The notes under the pieces were generated by a model, which was given only the letters and a program-made list of their open reading frames with translations, was not told the DNA's origin and searched no databases. A stretch of 64,000 nucleotides of DNA, taken from Dehalococcoidia bacterium. GTDB lineage: Bacteria > Chloroflexota > Dehalococcoidia > Tepidiformales > Tepidiformaceae. Positions within the stretch are counted from its first letter, which is position 1, and each line of letters begins with the position of its first letter. Shown in pieces: positions 40,908 through 50,907 of this stretch. The stretch lies in assembly GCA_022824925.1 (NCBI GenBank), contig JAJDYW010000024.1:1-64000 (forward strand). Reading direction: 5' to 3'. The translations under genes were made by a program, and so were the position numbers.

Positions 40908-41754
40908 CGTTGTTCATGGCGCTGCTGAGCTGCACTTCGAGGCGCTCGGCGAGGTGGCCGAAGAAGGACGAGGGCGGGTCGAGCACGGCGAAGCGGGCGG
41001 CATGCTCGCTCGCGCTGAGGGAGACGCGCGCGCTTCCGGCGAGGGGCAGGTCCTCCTGCCCGTCGACCGTGAGGATGGCGCCCTCGTCGGAGCGGATCGA
41101 GAGCAGGACGGTCGAGGAGGGCTCGAGCACGAGGGAGCGGCCGATGGCGAGGTGCGCCGACACGGGCGTGACGACGAGGTGGCGTTCGACGGGCGCGAGG
41201 ATGGGACCGCCGGCGCTGAGGGAGTAGCCCGTACTGCCGGTGGGCGTCGCCACGATCATCCCGTCGCAGCGGTAGAGGGCGACGCGCTCACCGTCGACGG
41301 CGAGCTCGACGTAGACGGGGCGCCCGGGGGAACGCCGGCTGAGCACGATGTCGTTGAGGCCGTAGAAGGAGCGGCCCGCCGCATCGCCCTCGGTGATGGT
41401 AGCGGCCACCATGAGGCGCTCCTCGACCTCCCAGTCACCGGCGAGGATGCGGTCGAACTGGTCGAAGAAGGCGTCGCGGTTGAGGCTCGTGAGGAAGCCG
41501 AGCCGCCCCATGTTCACGCCGAGAATGGGGAGGGGACGGGGCACGGCGAGCCTGGCGGCGCGGAGGACGGTGCCATCGCCGCCGACGCAGACGATCAGGT
41601 CGGCGTCGTCGAGGGCGTCGTCGGGAACGTCGCTCCAGGTATCGGCCACGCGCACGCCGACATCGGCTTGCTCGGCTGCATCCGCGATGCGTCCGGCAAG
41701 CAGGAGCGCGGGCTCGACGCCCTCGGGCCGCAGGATGAGGACGCGCTTCAGCAC
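40900..41754 (-). CDS. nadK: NAD kinase
   Basis: A 284-aa ATP/polyphosphate-NAD kinase. DADLIVCVGGDGTVLRAARLA holds the GGDGT motif, LPILGVNMGRLGFLTSL the second conserved region, and CDGMIVATPTGSTGYSLSAGGPIL the third. It makes NADP from NAD. Overlaps both neighbours (8 nt with recN, 7 nt with tlyA), a classical tlyA-nadK-recN arrangement. Confidence 0.97.
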   Translation of the reverse strand: MLKRVLILRPEGVEPALLLAGRIADAAEQADVGVRVADTWSDVPDDALDDADLIVCVGGDGTVLRAARLAVPRPLPILGVNMGRLGFLTSLNRDAFFDQFDRILAGDWEVEERLMVAATITEGDAAGRSFYGLNDIVLSRRSPGRPVYVELAVDGERVALYRCDGMIVATPTGSTGYSLSAGGPILAPVERHLVVTPVSAHLAIGRSLVLEPSSTVLLSIRSDEGAILTVDGQEDLPLAGSARVSLSASEHAARFAVLDPPSSFFGHLAERLEVQLSSAMNNGD

Positions 41755-42491
41755 GGTGGCTCCGGACGGGCGGGCGTGCGCATGGACACGACTATCTCAC
41801 GATTGCCCTTGTCGCCGGTGACCGCGCAGTCCCCGGCGGCGAAGACGTCCCAGCCCCCGGCGAGCGCCCAGGCGCGGAACTCCTCCAGCACGCGGCTCCG
41901 CACGGCCTCGTCGCGCACGACGCCACCGCGGGGTACGTCCGCGGGGCCGGCCTCGAACTGCGGCTTCAGCAGGACCACCCCGGGCGTGTGCCCGGGGAGC
42001 CGCAGCGCAACCGAGGGCAGCACCTTCCGCAGGGAAATGAACGAGACATCCGCCACGAAGAAATCGAGCGGCGGCAGCTCCGGCAGGTCGCGGGCGTTGG
42101 TGCGCTCCATGACGGTCACGCGGGCATCCTCGCGCAGGCGCTGGTGGAGCTGCCCACGACCCACATCGACGGCGAGGACGGAGGCAGCGCCCCGCTGCAG
42201 CAGGCAATCGGTGAACCCGCCCGTGGAGGCGCCGACATCAAGGCAGCGCAGGCCGGTCACGTCGACGGCAAAGCCGTCGAGCGCGGCTTCGAGCTTGTGG
42301 CCGCCGCGGCTGACGTAGCGCTCGGGCTGGCTGAGGTCGAGAGGGGCGCCCTCGTCGAGCATGGTCGCGGGCTTCACGAGGGTGAGGGTACCGCTGCGGG
42401 CGCGGCCGGCCATGATCAGCCGGCGAGCGCTCTCGCGAGACTCGGCGAGACCCCGGTGGACGAGCAGCTGGTCGGCGCGAACGCGGGCCAT
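41748..42491 (-). CDS. tlyA: TlyA family rRNA 2'-O-ribose methyltransferase
   Basis: A 247-aa TlyA: N-terminal S4 RNA-binding domain (MARVRADQLLVHRGLAESRESARRLIMAG) and an FtsJ-type methyltransferase with YVSRGGHKLEAALDGF, CLDVGASTGGFTDCLLQRGAASVLAVDVG and the catalytic-type LKPQFEAGPADVPRGG. TlyA methylates ribose in 16S and/or 23S rRNA and, in mycobacteria, its loss gives capreomycin resistance. First gene of the nadK-recN operon; divergent from the methyltransferase on the right. Confidence 0.95.
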   Translation of the reverse strand: MARVRADQLLVHRGLAESRESARRLIMAGRARSGTLTLVKPATMLDEGAPLDLSQPERYVSRGGHKLEAALDGFAVDVTGLRCLDVGASTGGFTDCLLQRGAASVLAVDVGRGQLHQRLREDARVTVMERTNARDLPELPPLDFFVADVSFISLRKVLPSVALRLPGHTPGVVLLKPQFEAGPADVPRGGVVRDEAVRSRVLEEFRAWALAGGWDVFAAGDCAVTGDKGNREIVVSMRTPARPEPPC

Positions 42492-42559
42492 CCGCGTAAG
42501 GCTAGCGCATGCACGGCCCTTTGGGCTCCCACGGCGAGGCGGGGTACGATCGCGCCCTG

Positions 42560-43291
42560 ATGCGCCTGTACTCCGATCTCGCCGGCTGGTTCCACCTGCT
42601 CACCGCTCCCGAGGACTACGCGGTCGAGGCCACGCACTACTGGCAGGGGCTCCTCGATGCCTGCGACGGACCGGCCGAGACGCTGCTGGAGCTGGGCTCC
42701 GGCGGCGGGAACAACGCCTCCCACCTGAAGCGCTGGTTCACGTGCACGCTCACGGACCTGTCCCCCGAGATGCTCGCGCAGAGCCGCACGATCAATCCCG
42801 AGTGCGAGCACATCGAGGGGGACATGCGCACGCTGCGGCTGGGCCGCACCTTCGACGTGGTGTTCGTGCACGACGCGGTGGTCTACCTCACGGAGCTCGA
42901 CGACCTGCGGGCGGCAGCGGTGACCGCCTTCGAGCACCTGCGCCCGGGAGGGGCGGTCCTCTTCGCCCCGGACTACATTCGGGAGACGTTCGAGCCGGGC
43001 ACCGACCACGGGGGCCACGATGGCGCCGACGGCCGCTCGCTGCGCTACCTGGAGTGGGTGCGCGACCCCGACCCGGACGACTCGCTCTACGAGGTCGACC
43101 TCGTCTATGTCCTGCGGGAAGCCGACGGGTCCGTGCGGGTCGAGCACGACCACTGCCTCGAGGGGCTGTTCAGGCGCGAGGAGTGGATCGAGGCGCTGCG
43201 CGCCGCCGGCTTCGAGGCGGAGGAGCGGCCCGGGGTCGAACCGGAGGAGTTCCCGGGGCAGCGCATCTTCATCGGGAGGAAGCCCGCATGA
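42560..43291 (+). CDS. Class I SAM-dependent methyltransferase
   Basis: A 243-aa methyltransferase. Start MRLYSDLAGWFHLLTAPEDY is typical; motif I LLELGSGGGNNASHLKRW, then LTDLSPEMLAQSR, IEGDMRTLRLGRTFDVVFVHDAVVYLTELDDL and LRPGGAVLFAPDYIRETF. Relatives act on small molecules. An in-frame ATG at 42509 would leave only 17 nt from the divergent tlyA start, so 42560 is preferred. The stop overlaps the deacylase gene (ATGA). Confidence 0.88.
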   Translation: MRLYSDLAGWFHLLTAPEDYAVEATHYWQGLLDACDGPAETLLELGSGGGNNASHLKRWFTCTLTDLSPEMLAQSRTINPECEHIEGDMRTLRLGRTFDVVFVHDAVVYLTELDDLRAAAVTAFEHLRPGGAVLFAPDYIRETFEPGTDHGGHDGADGRSLRYLEWVRDPDPDDSLYEVDLVYVLREADGSVRVEHDHCLEGLFRREEWIEALRAAGFEAEERPGVEPEEFPGQRIFIGRKPA

Positions 43292-43788
43292 GCGACGGCG
43301 AGCACCCGCCCGACGGACCGGAGCGGGTGGCGGAGGCGCTGCGCGCTCGCGGGCTGACCTCGCCCATCGAACGGTTCGCGGAGGGCACGGCGACGGCACT
43401 GGATGCGGCGAACGCGCTTGGGTGCGAGCTCGGACAGATCGTGAAGACGCTCATCCTGATGGCCGACGGACGCCCCACGGTCGTGCTCGCGGCGGGCGAC
43501 CGGCAGGTGGATACGGCCGCCCTCGCGCGCCTGCTCGGGGTTTCGCGCAAGCGCCTGAAGATGGCCTCGGCGGAGCAGGTGTTCGAACTGACGGGCTACC
43601 GGGTCGGGGGCGTCCCGCCGGTTGGCCTGCCGGGCGAGTGGGACGTGATCGCGGACGACAGCCTGGAGCGGTTCACGCGAGTATGGGCGGCGGCCGGCGC
43701 CGGCGACGCCCTCTTCGGGACGGGCCGGGAAGAGCTGCTGGCGGCAACGGGCGCGCAGCTGGCACCGGTCAGCAAGACGCGGGGGTAG
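43288..43788 (+). CDS. YbaK/EbsC (Cys-tRNA or Ala-tRNA deacylase-like) protein
   Basis: A 166-aa protein of the YbaK/ProX editing-domain family. RVAEALRARGLTSPIERFAEGTATALDAANALGCELGQIVKTLILMADGRPTVVLAAGD is the signature with the catalytic-type Lys, and GRPTVVLA... GVSRKRLKMASAEQVFELTGYRVGGVPPVGLPG completes the fold. These free-standing domains hydrolyse mischarged tRNAs. Co-translated with the methyltransferase before it (ATGA overlap) and converging with clpX with a 6-nt gap. Confidence 0.9.
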   Translation: MSDGEHPPDGPERVAEALRARGLTSPIERFAEGTATALDAANALGCELGQIVKTLILMADGRPTVVLAAGDRQVDTAALARLLGVSRKRLKMASAEQVFELTGYRVGGVPPVGLPGEWDVIADDSLERFTRVWAAAGAGDALFGTGREELLAATGAQLAPVSKTRG

Positions 43789-43794
43789 GGACGC

Positions 43795-45117
<1,323 letters not shown>

Positions 45118-45119
45118 GG

Positions 45120-45752
45120 CTAGCTGTCCCCGCTGGGGGTCGCGACGGCCTGCTCCAGGACCTCGTCGACGAACCCGTAGGCTTTGGCGCCCTCGGCATC
45201 GAGGTAGAAGTCGCGGTCGAAGTCCTCCTGGACCTTCTCGACGGACTGGCCGGTGCTGCTGGAGATGATGTCGCGGATGATCTCGTTGTTGCGCAGGATC
45301 TCGCGGGCCGCGATCTCGATGTCCCGCGCCTGACCGCGAGCGCCGCCGAGCGCCTGGTGCATGTGCACGGTGGCGTTGGGGAGGGCGAAACGCTTGCCCT
45401 TCGCCCCCGCCGCGAGCAGCACGGTCGCCATCGAAGCGGTCTGGCCGACGGCGATGGTGGAGACGTCGGGCTCGATGAGCTGCATCGTGTCGTAAATGGC
45501 GAGCCCGGCGGGGATGATGCCGCCGGGCGAGTGAATGTAGAGGCTGATATCGCGCTCGGGGTCTTCCCGCTGGAGGAAGAGGAGCTGGGCGACGATGAGG
45601 TTGGCGATCTGGTCGTCGATGGGAGTGCCGAGGAAGATGATCCGCTCCTTGAGGAGCAGAGAGAAGATATCCAGCGCGCGCTCGGAGCGGGGTCCCGTCT
45701 CGATCACCGTTGGGACCACGGCCCTGGGGTCGGCGGCGTGGGAGTGCGTCAC
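45120..45752 (-). CDS. clpP: ATP-dependent Clp protease proteolytic subunit ClpP
   Basis: A 210-aa serine protease. [37 protein letters not shown] opens the handle region. Catalytic Ser is in [15 protein letters not shown], His in [11 protein letters not shown] and Asp in [22 protein letters not shown]. It degrades substrates unfolded by ClpX, including stress and regulatory proteins. Overlaps tig by ATGA (45749-45752). Confidence 0.97.
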   Translation of the reverse strand: MTHSHAADPRAVVPTVIETGPRSERALDIFSLLLKERIIFLGTPIDDQIANLIVAQLLFLQREDPERDISLYIHSPGGIIPAGLAIYDTMQLIEPDVSTIAVGQTASMATVLLAAGAKGKRFALPNATVHMHQALGGARGQARDIEIAAREILRNNEIIRDIISSSTGQSVEKVQEDFDRDFYLDAEGAKAYGFVDEVLEQAVATPSGDS

Positions 45753-47056
45753 TCGGCTTCCTCCTCGGAGTCGGACTCCGGCCCTGGCTCGGCGGCTGCG
45801 ATCTCCTGCAGCCGTGCGAGCGTCTTCTCGGTCAGCAGGCTGCCGCGGATGTTGGCGGCCCCGCTCTCGCTCTCAAACATGGTACGCATATTGGCGGCTT
45901 CTTCGCCCAGCGGTTCGAGCATCTTCTCGCGCTGCTCCACCACTTCCTCGTCACTGACCTCGATCCCCTCGGCGGTCGTGAACTCGCCCAGCACGAGCGA
46001 GCGGAAGAGGCGCTCCTGCGCGGGCTCGCGGTAGAGCTCCCGGAACTCTTCGGTGCTCTTGCCAACCTGGGCGAGGTGGGCCTGGTAGGCGCGCACGTCG
46101 CTGCCGTGGTCCTGGCGGATAAGCTCGTCGATCTCGCGGTCGAGGAGCACCTGCGGGAATTCGATCTCGGAGAGGCCCACGAGCTCGTCGACGGCCTTCA
46201 GGCGGTAGGCCTCGTCGGCCTGCTGCTGGAGCGTCTCCTGCAGGTCGTGGCGGACGCGCTCGTGGAGCTCGTCGATGGTCTCGAACTCCTCCGCGTTCAC
46301 CTGCTGGGCGAGGTCGTCGTCCTCGTCCGGCAGCTCCTCCTCCTTGACCGCCTTCACGGTGAGGGTGATGGAGACGGTCTTGCCCGCGAACTGCGGGGGG
46401 AAGTCCTCGGGAACCTCGATCTCGACCGTCTTCTCCGACTCCGCCTCCAGGCCGAGGAACTCCTCGGCGAGGCCGGGCAGGAAGAGGCGCTGGTCCTCGA
46501 TGAGCTGGAAATCGACATCCTCGTCCTGGACGAAGGGCGTGTCCTCGACGGTGCCCTTGACGTCGGCGGTGAGGTGGTCGTTCCACTCGGCACCGCGCTC
46601 GACGGGGCCGATCGTGGCGAAGCGGCGGCGGATGAGCGTCATCTGCTCCTCGAACATCTCGTCGGTGACTTCGACGGGTTCGGGGGCGATGCGGATGGTG
46701 CTGTAATCGCCGAGGGTGACGGTAGGGCGGATGGGCACGGTCGCCTTGAAGCGCACGGGCTCCGTCTCGAGGATCTCGAGCTCGGGCTGATCGACGGGAT
46801 CGATCTCCTCGCTCTCGAGGGCCTCGGTGTAGACGGCGGGGACGAGGGCGTCGAGCGCTTCGCTCAGGAGCCGCTCGCGGCCGACCATGCGCTCGACGAC
46901 GCGGCGGGGGGCCTTGCCGGGACGGAAGCCGGGGATGCGCAGGGTGGGGACGAGGCGCTTGTAGGCAGCGTCGAGCGACCGCTCCAGGCGGTCCGGTTCG
47001 ACTTCGATCTCAAGCTGCACACGGCTCTCGGGGAGCCGTTCGAGAGTGACCTTCAC
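45749..47056 (-). CDS. tig: Trigger factor (ribosome-associated chaperone)
   Basis: A 435-aa trigger factor. The ribosome-binding tail contains [25 protein letters not shown] (signature GFRxGKxP), followed by a PPIase FKBP-like domain ([35 protein letters not shown]) and a helical C-terminal arm. It ends in an acidic Glu/Asp-rich stretch ([12 protein letters not shown]). The GTG at 47056 (MKVTLERL) is preferred, with CGGAGGG 11 nt upstream; a GTG at 47077 would add seven residues. First gene of tig-clpP-clpX. Confidence 0.95.
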   Translation of the reverse strand: MKVTLERLPESRVQLEIEVEPDRLERSLDAAYKRLVPTLRIPGFRPGKAPRRVVERMVGRERLLSEALDALVPAVYTEALESEEIDPVDQPELEILETEPVRFKATVPIRPTVTLGDYSTIRIAPEPVEVTDEMFEEQMTLIRRRFATIGPVERGAEWNDHLTADVKGTVEDTPFVQDEDVDFQLIEDQRLFLPGLAEEFLGLEAESEKTVEIEVPEDFPPQFAGKTVSITLTVKAVKEEELPDEDDDLAQQVNAEEFETIDELHERVRHDLQETLQQQADEAYRLKAVDELVGLSEIEFPQVLLDREIDELIRQDHGSDVRAYQAHLAQVGKSTEEFRELYREPAQERLFRSLVLGEFTTAEGIEVSDEEVVEQREKMLEPLGEEAANMRTMFESESGAANIRGSLLTEKTLARLQEIAAAEPGPESDSEEEAE

Positions 47057-47081
47057 CGGGCCGCCATCCCTCCGCACATCG

Positions 47082-47087
47082 AGTATA
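47082..47087 (-). promoter_or_regulatory. Candidate -10 box for tig-clpP-clpX
   Basis: TATACT on the minus strand lies 26 nt before the preferred tig start, within GTATAC, in the only short gap before tig (51 nt). No clear -35 is seen, and readthrough from the upstream permease gene is possible. Confidence 0.4.
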
Positions 47088-47107
47088 CGGTATCCGTTCG
47101 TTACGAC

Positions 47108-48082
47108 TCAGCGCCGGTAGGTGCGCGGCTCGACGACATCGACAAGGGCATCGCCGAGCAGGGTCCACGAGAAGAAGAAGAGGCTGAGGGGGATGCCCGA
47201 GAACATGAGGACGTGAGGGAATTGCTGGAAGGTGCGCACCCTTCCGGCCTCGAAAATGAGGGTACCGAAGCTCTGCGTGGCCGGGTCGACGCCGAGGCCG
47301 AGGTAGCTCAGGGCGACCTCAAGGAACGCGATCCCCGCCATGCTCGCCGAGAGGCCGACGAGGAAGATGGGGAGCACGCCCGGAAAGATGTGCCGCGCCA
47401 GCAGGCGGGCGGTGGAGACGCCAATCGTCTCGGCGGCGAGGACGTATTCCTGTTCGCGGATAGCGAGGACCTGGCTGCGAACGATGCGGGCCGACCCGAA
47501 CCAGGCGAAGGGGAGCGACGCCAGCACGATGATGAGGAACGGCACGATCGCGCGGGCATCGTCGCCCAGGAACGTGTCCTCCTTCAGGGTGAACACGAAG
47601 TCCGAGATACGGGTCCGGAAGGCGGCCGAGATTGCGATGATCAGGAAGAGCGTGGGAATGCTGCTGAGCACCTCGCCGACGCGCATGATGAGCGTATCGA
47701 TCCAGCCGCCGCGATAGCCGGCGATGAGCCCCAGCGATAATCCGATGAGGAACGACCCGGTCACGATCACCACCAGCGTGAACAGAAGGGTCGTGCGCGC
47801 CGCATAGACGATGCGCGAGTAGAGGTCGCGACCCGCTCGGTCGGTCCCGAACCAGTGGTCGGAGGACGGTCCGGCGTAGCGGGCCTCAACGACGAGTTGT
47901 TGCTGATTCGGGTCGTGGGTGGCCAGCCAGGGGGAGAAGATTCCGAACAGGTAGAAGATCGTGATAATGACGATACCGACCATGGCGATCTTCTTGTGGC
48001 CGAGCTCCCGGAGGATGCGGAAGCGCGGCGCAGGGCGGAATCCGCTCTCCTCGAAGTCCAGGGCTGGGACCTGCGCCTGCAT
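47108..48082 (-). CDS. Peptide/nickel-type ABC permease (DppC-like), second importer
   Basis: A 324-aa DppC/OppC-type permease: HKKIAMVGIVIITIFYLFGIFSPWLATHDP, SSDHWFGTDRAGRDLYSRIVYAARTT (subfamily signature with GTD..GRD), the EAA loop LAAETIGVSTARLLARHIFPGVLP and the C-terminal DALVDVVEPRTYRR. Second of two such clusters in the window. It starts 2 nt after the DppB-like stop. Paired with the gene before it. Confidence 0.95.
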   Translation of the reverse strand: MQAQVPALDFEESGFRPAPRFRILRELGHKKIAMVGIVIITIFYLFGIFSPWLATHDPNQQQLVVEARYAGPSSDHWFGTDRAGRDLYSRIVYAARTTLLFTLVVIVTGSFLIGLSLGLIAGYRGGWIDTLIMRVGEVLSSIPTLFLIIAISAAFRTRISDFVFTLKEDTFLGDDARAIVPFLIIVLASLPFAWFGSARIVRSQVLAIREQEYVLAAETIGVSTARLLARHIFPGVLPIFLVGLSASMAGIAFLEVALSYLGLGVDPATQSFGTLIFEAGRVRTFQQFPHVLMFSGIPLSLFFFSWTLLGDALVDVVEPRTYRR

Positions 48083-48084
48083 CG

Positions 48085-49038
48085 CTAGCTCCCCCTCGCC
48101 GCGCTAAGCCGGATGCGCGGGTCGATGAAGCCGTAGGCGACATCGACGAGGATGTTGGCGAAGACGAAGAGGATCGAGCCGAACAGCACGAGCCCGAGGA
48201 CCACGTCGAAGTCGGGCGCGAGCACGGCCTGCAGCGCCTCGCGCGCGATCCCGGGGATGCCGAAGAGAAGCTCGGTGAAGAGCGCACCCGCGAAGATGCC
48301 CGGCAAGGCGAGGCCGATAACGGTGATCATGGGGAGGAGGGCGTTCCGGACCACGTGGCTGACCACGACGGTCTGCTCCCTGAGGCCCTTCGAGCGGGCC
48401 GTGCGAACGTAGTCCTCCGTGCTGACCTGGATAACGGAGGCTCGCATGAGCCGGGCGACGCCCGCCACACCCGGAAGCGACATCACGAAGACCGGCAGGA
48501 TGATGTTGGGGTGGAAGACTCCGCCGTAGGTCAGGTCCACCCACCCGAACTGGAGGGCGAACAACCACTGGGCCCAGATGGCGGAAATCAAGACTGGCAC
48601 CGAGTCGATCAGCAGCCAGAAGCCAATGGTCAGGGGATCCAGGAACGTTCCCCGCCTGAGGGCAGCGAAGACGCCGGCGGGGACGCCGAGCCCGAAGACG
48701 AGGACCATCGCCATCACCCCCATCCCGGCGGAGACCCGGATCTTGGGGATGACGACCTCGGCCACGGTGAAGTTCTGGTGCCTCGTGGAGACGCCAAGGT
48801 CGCCCTGGAAGAGGTTCTGGACGTACTTCAGGTACTGGATGTGGACGGGCCGGTCGTACCCGTATTTCTCCCGGAGGCGGTCGGCGCCCTCCTCGGTGTA
48901 ACGCTGGCCAAGGATCGACTCGACGGGGTCAAGCGGCCCGAGGCGGAGGAGCAGGAAGACCAGGATCGAAATGGCGACGATCACCGGCACGGTCCAGAGG
49001 AGCCGCCGGATGATGTAGCCTGCGAGCCCCTGGCTCAC
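48085..49038 (-). CDS. Peptide/nickel-type ABC permease (DppB-like), second importer
   Basis: A 317-aa DppB-type permease. IIRRLLWTVPVIVAISILVFLLLRLGPLDPVESILGQRY is the first helix and 'GP.D' motif; EKYGYDRPVHIQYLKYVQNLFQGDLG the next signature; EAA loop QVSTEDYVRTARSKGLREQTV; end DVAYGFIDPRIR. Preceded by the binding protein 6 nt away and followed by its DppC partner. ATPases are not in the cluster. Confidence 0.95.
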   Translation of the reverse strand: MSQGLAGYIIRRLLWTVPVIVAISILVFLLLRLGPLDPVESILGQRYTEEGADRLREKYGYDRPVHIQYLKYVQNLFQGDLGVSTRHQNFTVAEVVIPKIRVSAGMGVMAMVLVFGLGVPAGVFAALRRGTFLDPLTIGFWLLIDSVPVLISAIWAQWLFALQFGWVDLTYGGVFHPNIILPVFVMSLPGVAGVARLMRASVIQVSTEDYVRTARSKGLREQTVVVSHVVRNALLPMITVIGLALPGIFAGALFTELLFGIPGIAREALQAVLAPDFDVVLGLVLFGSILFVFANILVDVAYGFIDPRIRLSAARGS

Positions 49039-49044
49039 TGCGCC

Positions 49045-50772
49045 CTACTCTCCCGAGGTGTCGATCTCGATGTAGCGGTACTTGGGCACAATCGTGCCCG
49101 GATCGACCCAGTTCTGCACGCACTCACGCACCAGATAGTGCCCGACCGTCCAGAAAGTTGGAATGATCGGCGCGTCGTCGATGATGATCTGCTCGGCCTC
49201 GTGGTAGAGGCGGTAGCGCGCCTCCTGGTCCTGGAGCGTGGCCGCCTCGTCGAGGAGGGCGTCGACGCGGTCGTTGGCGTAGCCGCTGTGGTTGAGGCGG
49301 CTCTCGCTGGCGAAGAGCTTGCCGACGAAGTTCTCGGGGTCGGGGTAGTCGGCGATCCAGCCGGTGGAGTACATCTGCAGCTCGCCGCGGCGAAGCTCGC
49401 GCAGGTAGGCAGACCACTCGATGGCCTCGATCTCGACCTCGACGCCGAGGGCCTCGCGCCACTGCTGCTGGTAGGCCTGGAGGTTGTCGGGCGGGTCGCC
49501 GCCGCCGCCGCTGAAGGTGAGGATGATGCGGGGCATGTCGTTGGCGTAGCGGGACTGGGCGAGCAGCTCGGCGGCGCGGTCGGGGTCGTAGCGGTAGGAG
49601 GTGATGGCCTCGCTGTAGCCCGGTAGCGTGGGCGGAACGATGCCGTCGGCGACGATGGCGGCATCGAAGAAGAGCACTTCGTTGATGGCCTCGCGGTCGA
49701 TGGCGAGGGCGAAGGCCTGGCGCACGAGCGGGTCATCGAAGGGGGGCTCGTTCACGTTCATGCCGAGGTAGAAGAAGGCCAGCTGCGGCGCCGGTCGGTA
49801 GAACTCGGCGAGCTCGCTCTCGCCGCTGAGGACGCCCGCCAGCTCGACCGCCGGGACGATCGCGATGTGGATCTCGTCGTTCTGGAAGCGCGTCGAGAGG
49901 GAACCGCCGGCGAGCGTGAAGACGACCTCGTCGAGCCTGGGCGGCCCGAGGTGGTAGCGGTCGTTGGGGATGAGGACGATCTCCTCGAGGGGGCGGAAGA
50001 TCTTGAGGCGGAAGGGGCCCGTGCCGTTGGGCTGCCGCGTCCAGCCGTCCGGATCCTGCTCGATCTGCTCCTGGTCGACGACGTAGGCGATGGTGTAGGT
50101 GAGCTGCTGCAGGAAGTAGCTGATGGGCCTGTCGAGCTCGATGCGCAGCGTGTACTCATCGATCACCTGGACGCCGCTGACCTCGTCGGTGCGCCCGTTG
50201 AACTTGTCGCGCACGCCGACGATGTCGCCGAGGTAGTCGAGGACGGTGGGGGAGAAGTTGGCGGGGTCGGCGGCGCGCTCGATGCTGTACTTGAAGTCGT
50301 CGGCAGTCACGCGGCGGCCGTTGTGGAACACGACGTCGTCGCGCAGGAAGAAGGTGTAGACGCGACCGTTGTCGGTGATCTCCCAGCGCTCGGCGATGTC
50401 GGGCACGACGTTCAGGTCGAGGTCGAGCGTGACGAGGCCGCCGAAGATCTCGGCGGTGTACTCGGCCGTGCTGGCATCGCCGACCTGGATGGGATCGAAG
50501 ACGGTGGCGGGGTCGTCGCCGAAGGTGACGAGGCGGTTTTCGCTGCAGATGCCGCTGCCGCTGACGGCGCGGTCGCGGTCGTCGTCATCGCCGCCGGTCT
50601 CGCGGGCGGAGTCGGTGTCGTCGTCACGTTCGGAGGCTTCGCGCGCGGGCTGGGCGGTCCCGGAATCGTCGTCGCCATCGCCGCCGGAAAGCACGAGCAC
50701 GAACACGACGGCTACCGCCACGATCAGAAGCGCGACGGCCCCCATCATGATTCCGAGCGTGCGATTCGACAT
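49045..50772 (-). CDS. Peptide-type ABC substrate-binding protein (SBP family 5), membrane-anchored
   Basis: A 575-aa family-5 binding protein. It begins with a membrane helix (residues about 8-30, GIMMGAVALLIVAVAVVFVLVLSGG) with no lipobox cysteine, so it is probably anchored by its signal sequence, unlike the first binding protein. A highly acidic linker follows (DGDDD... GDDDDRDRAVS), then the binding domain with VVPDIAERWEITDNGRVYTFFLRDDVVFHNGRRVTADDFKYSI. Cys is seen only in SGICSENR and VRECVQNW. First gene of the second importer. Confidence 0.92.
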   Translation of the reverse strand: MSNRTLGIMMGAVALLIVAVAVVFVLVLSGGDGDDDSGTAQPAREASERDDDTDSARETGGDDDDRDRAVSGSGICSENRLVTFGDDPATVFDPIQVGDASTAEYTAEIFGGLVTLDLDLNVVPDIAERWEITDNGRVYTFFLRDDVVFHNGRRVTADDFKYSIERAADPANFSPTVLDYLGDIVGVRDKFNGRTDEVSGVQVIDEYTLRIELDRPISYFLQQLTYTIAYVVDQEQIEQDPDGWTRQPNGTGPFRLKIFRPLEEIVLIPNDRYHLGPPRLDEVVFTLAGGSLSTRFQNDEIHIAIVPAVELAGVLSGESELAEFYRPAPQLAFFYLGMNVNEPPFDDPLVRQAFALAIDREAINEVLFFDAAIVADGIVPPTLPGYSEAITSYRYDPDRAAELLAQSRYANDMPRIILTFSGGGGDPPDNLQAYQQQWREALGVEVEIEAIEWSAYLRELRRGELQMYSTGWIADYPDPENFVGKLFASESRLNHSGYANDRVDALLDEAATLQDQEARYRLYHEAEQIIIDDAPIIPTFWTVGHYLVRECVQNWVDPGTIVPKYRYIEIDTSGE

Positions 50773-50907
50773 ACGGCTTCTCCCGCGAGTACTGGCGTTG
50801 GGGCGTATCAGATCAGGGCGCGCGCGGCGCGTTCGTCAGAGGATAGCGTACCCCGGCGAGCGCTCCACCGTGACCGCGTTCACCGGTCTTTACCTTTCAC
50901 GGCGCGC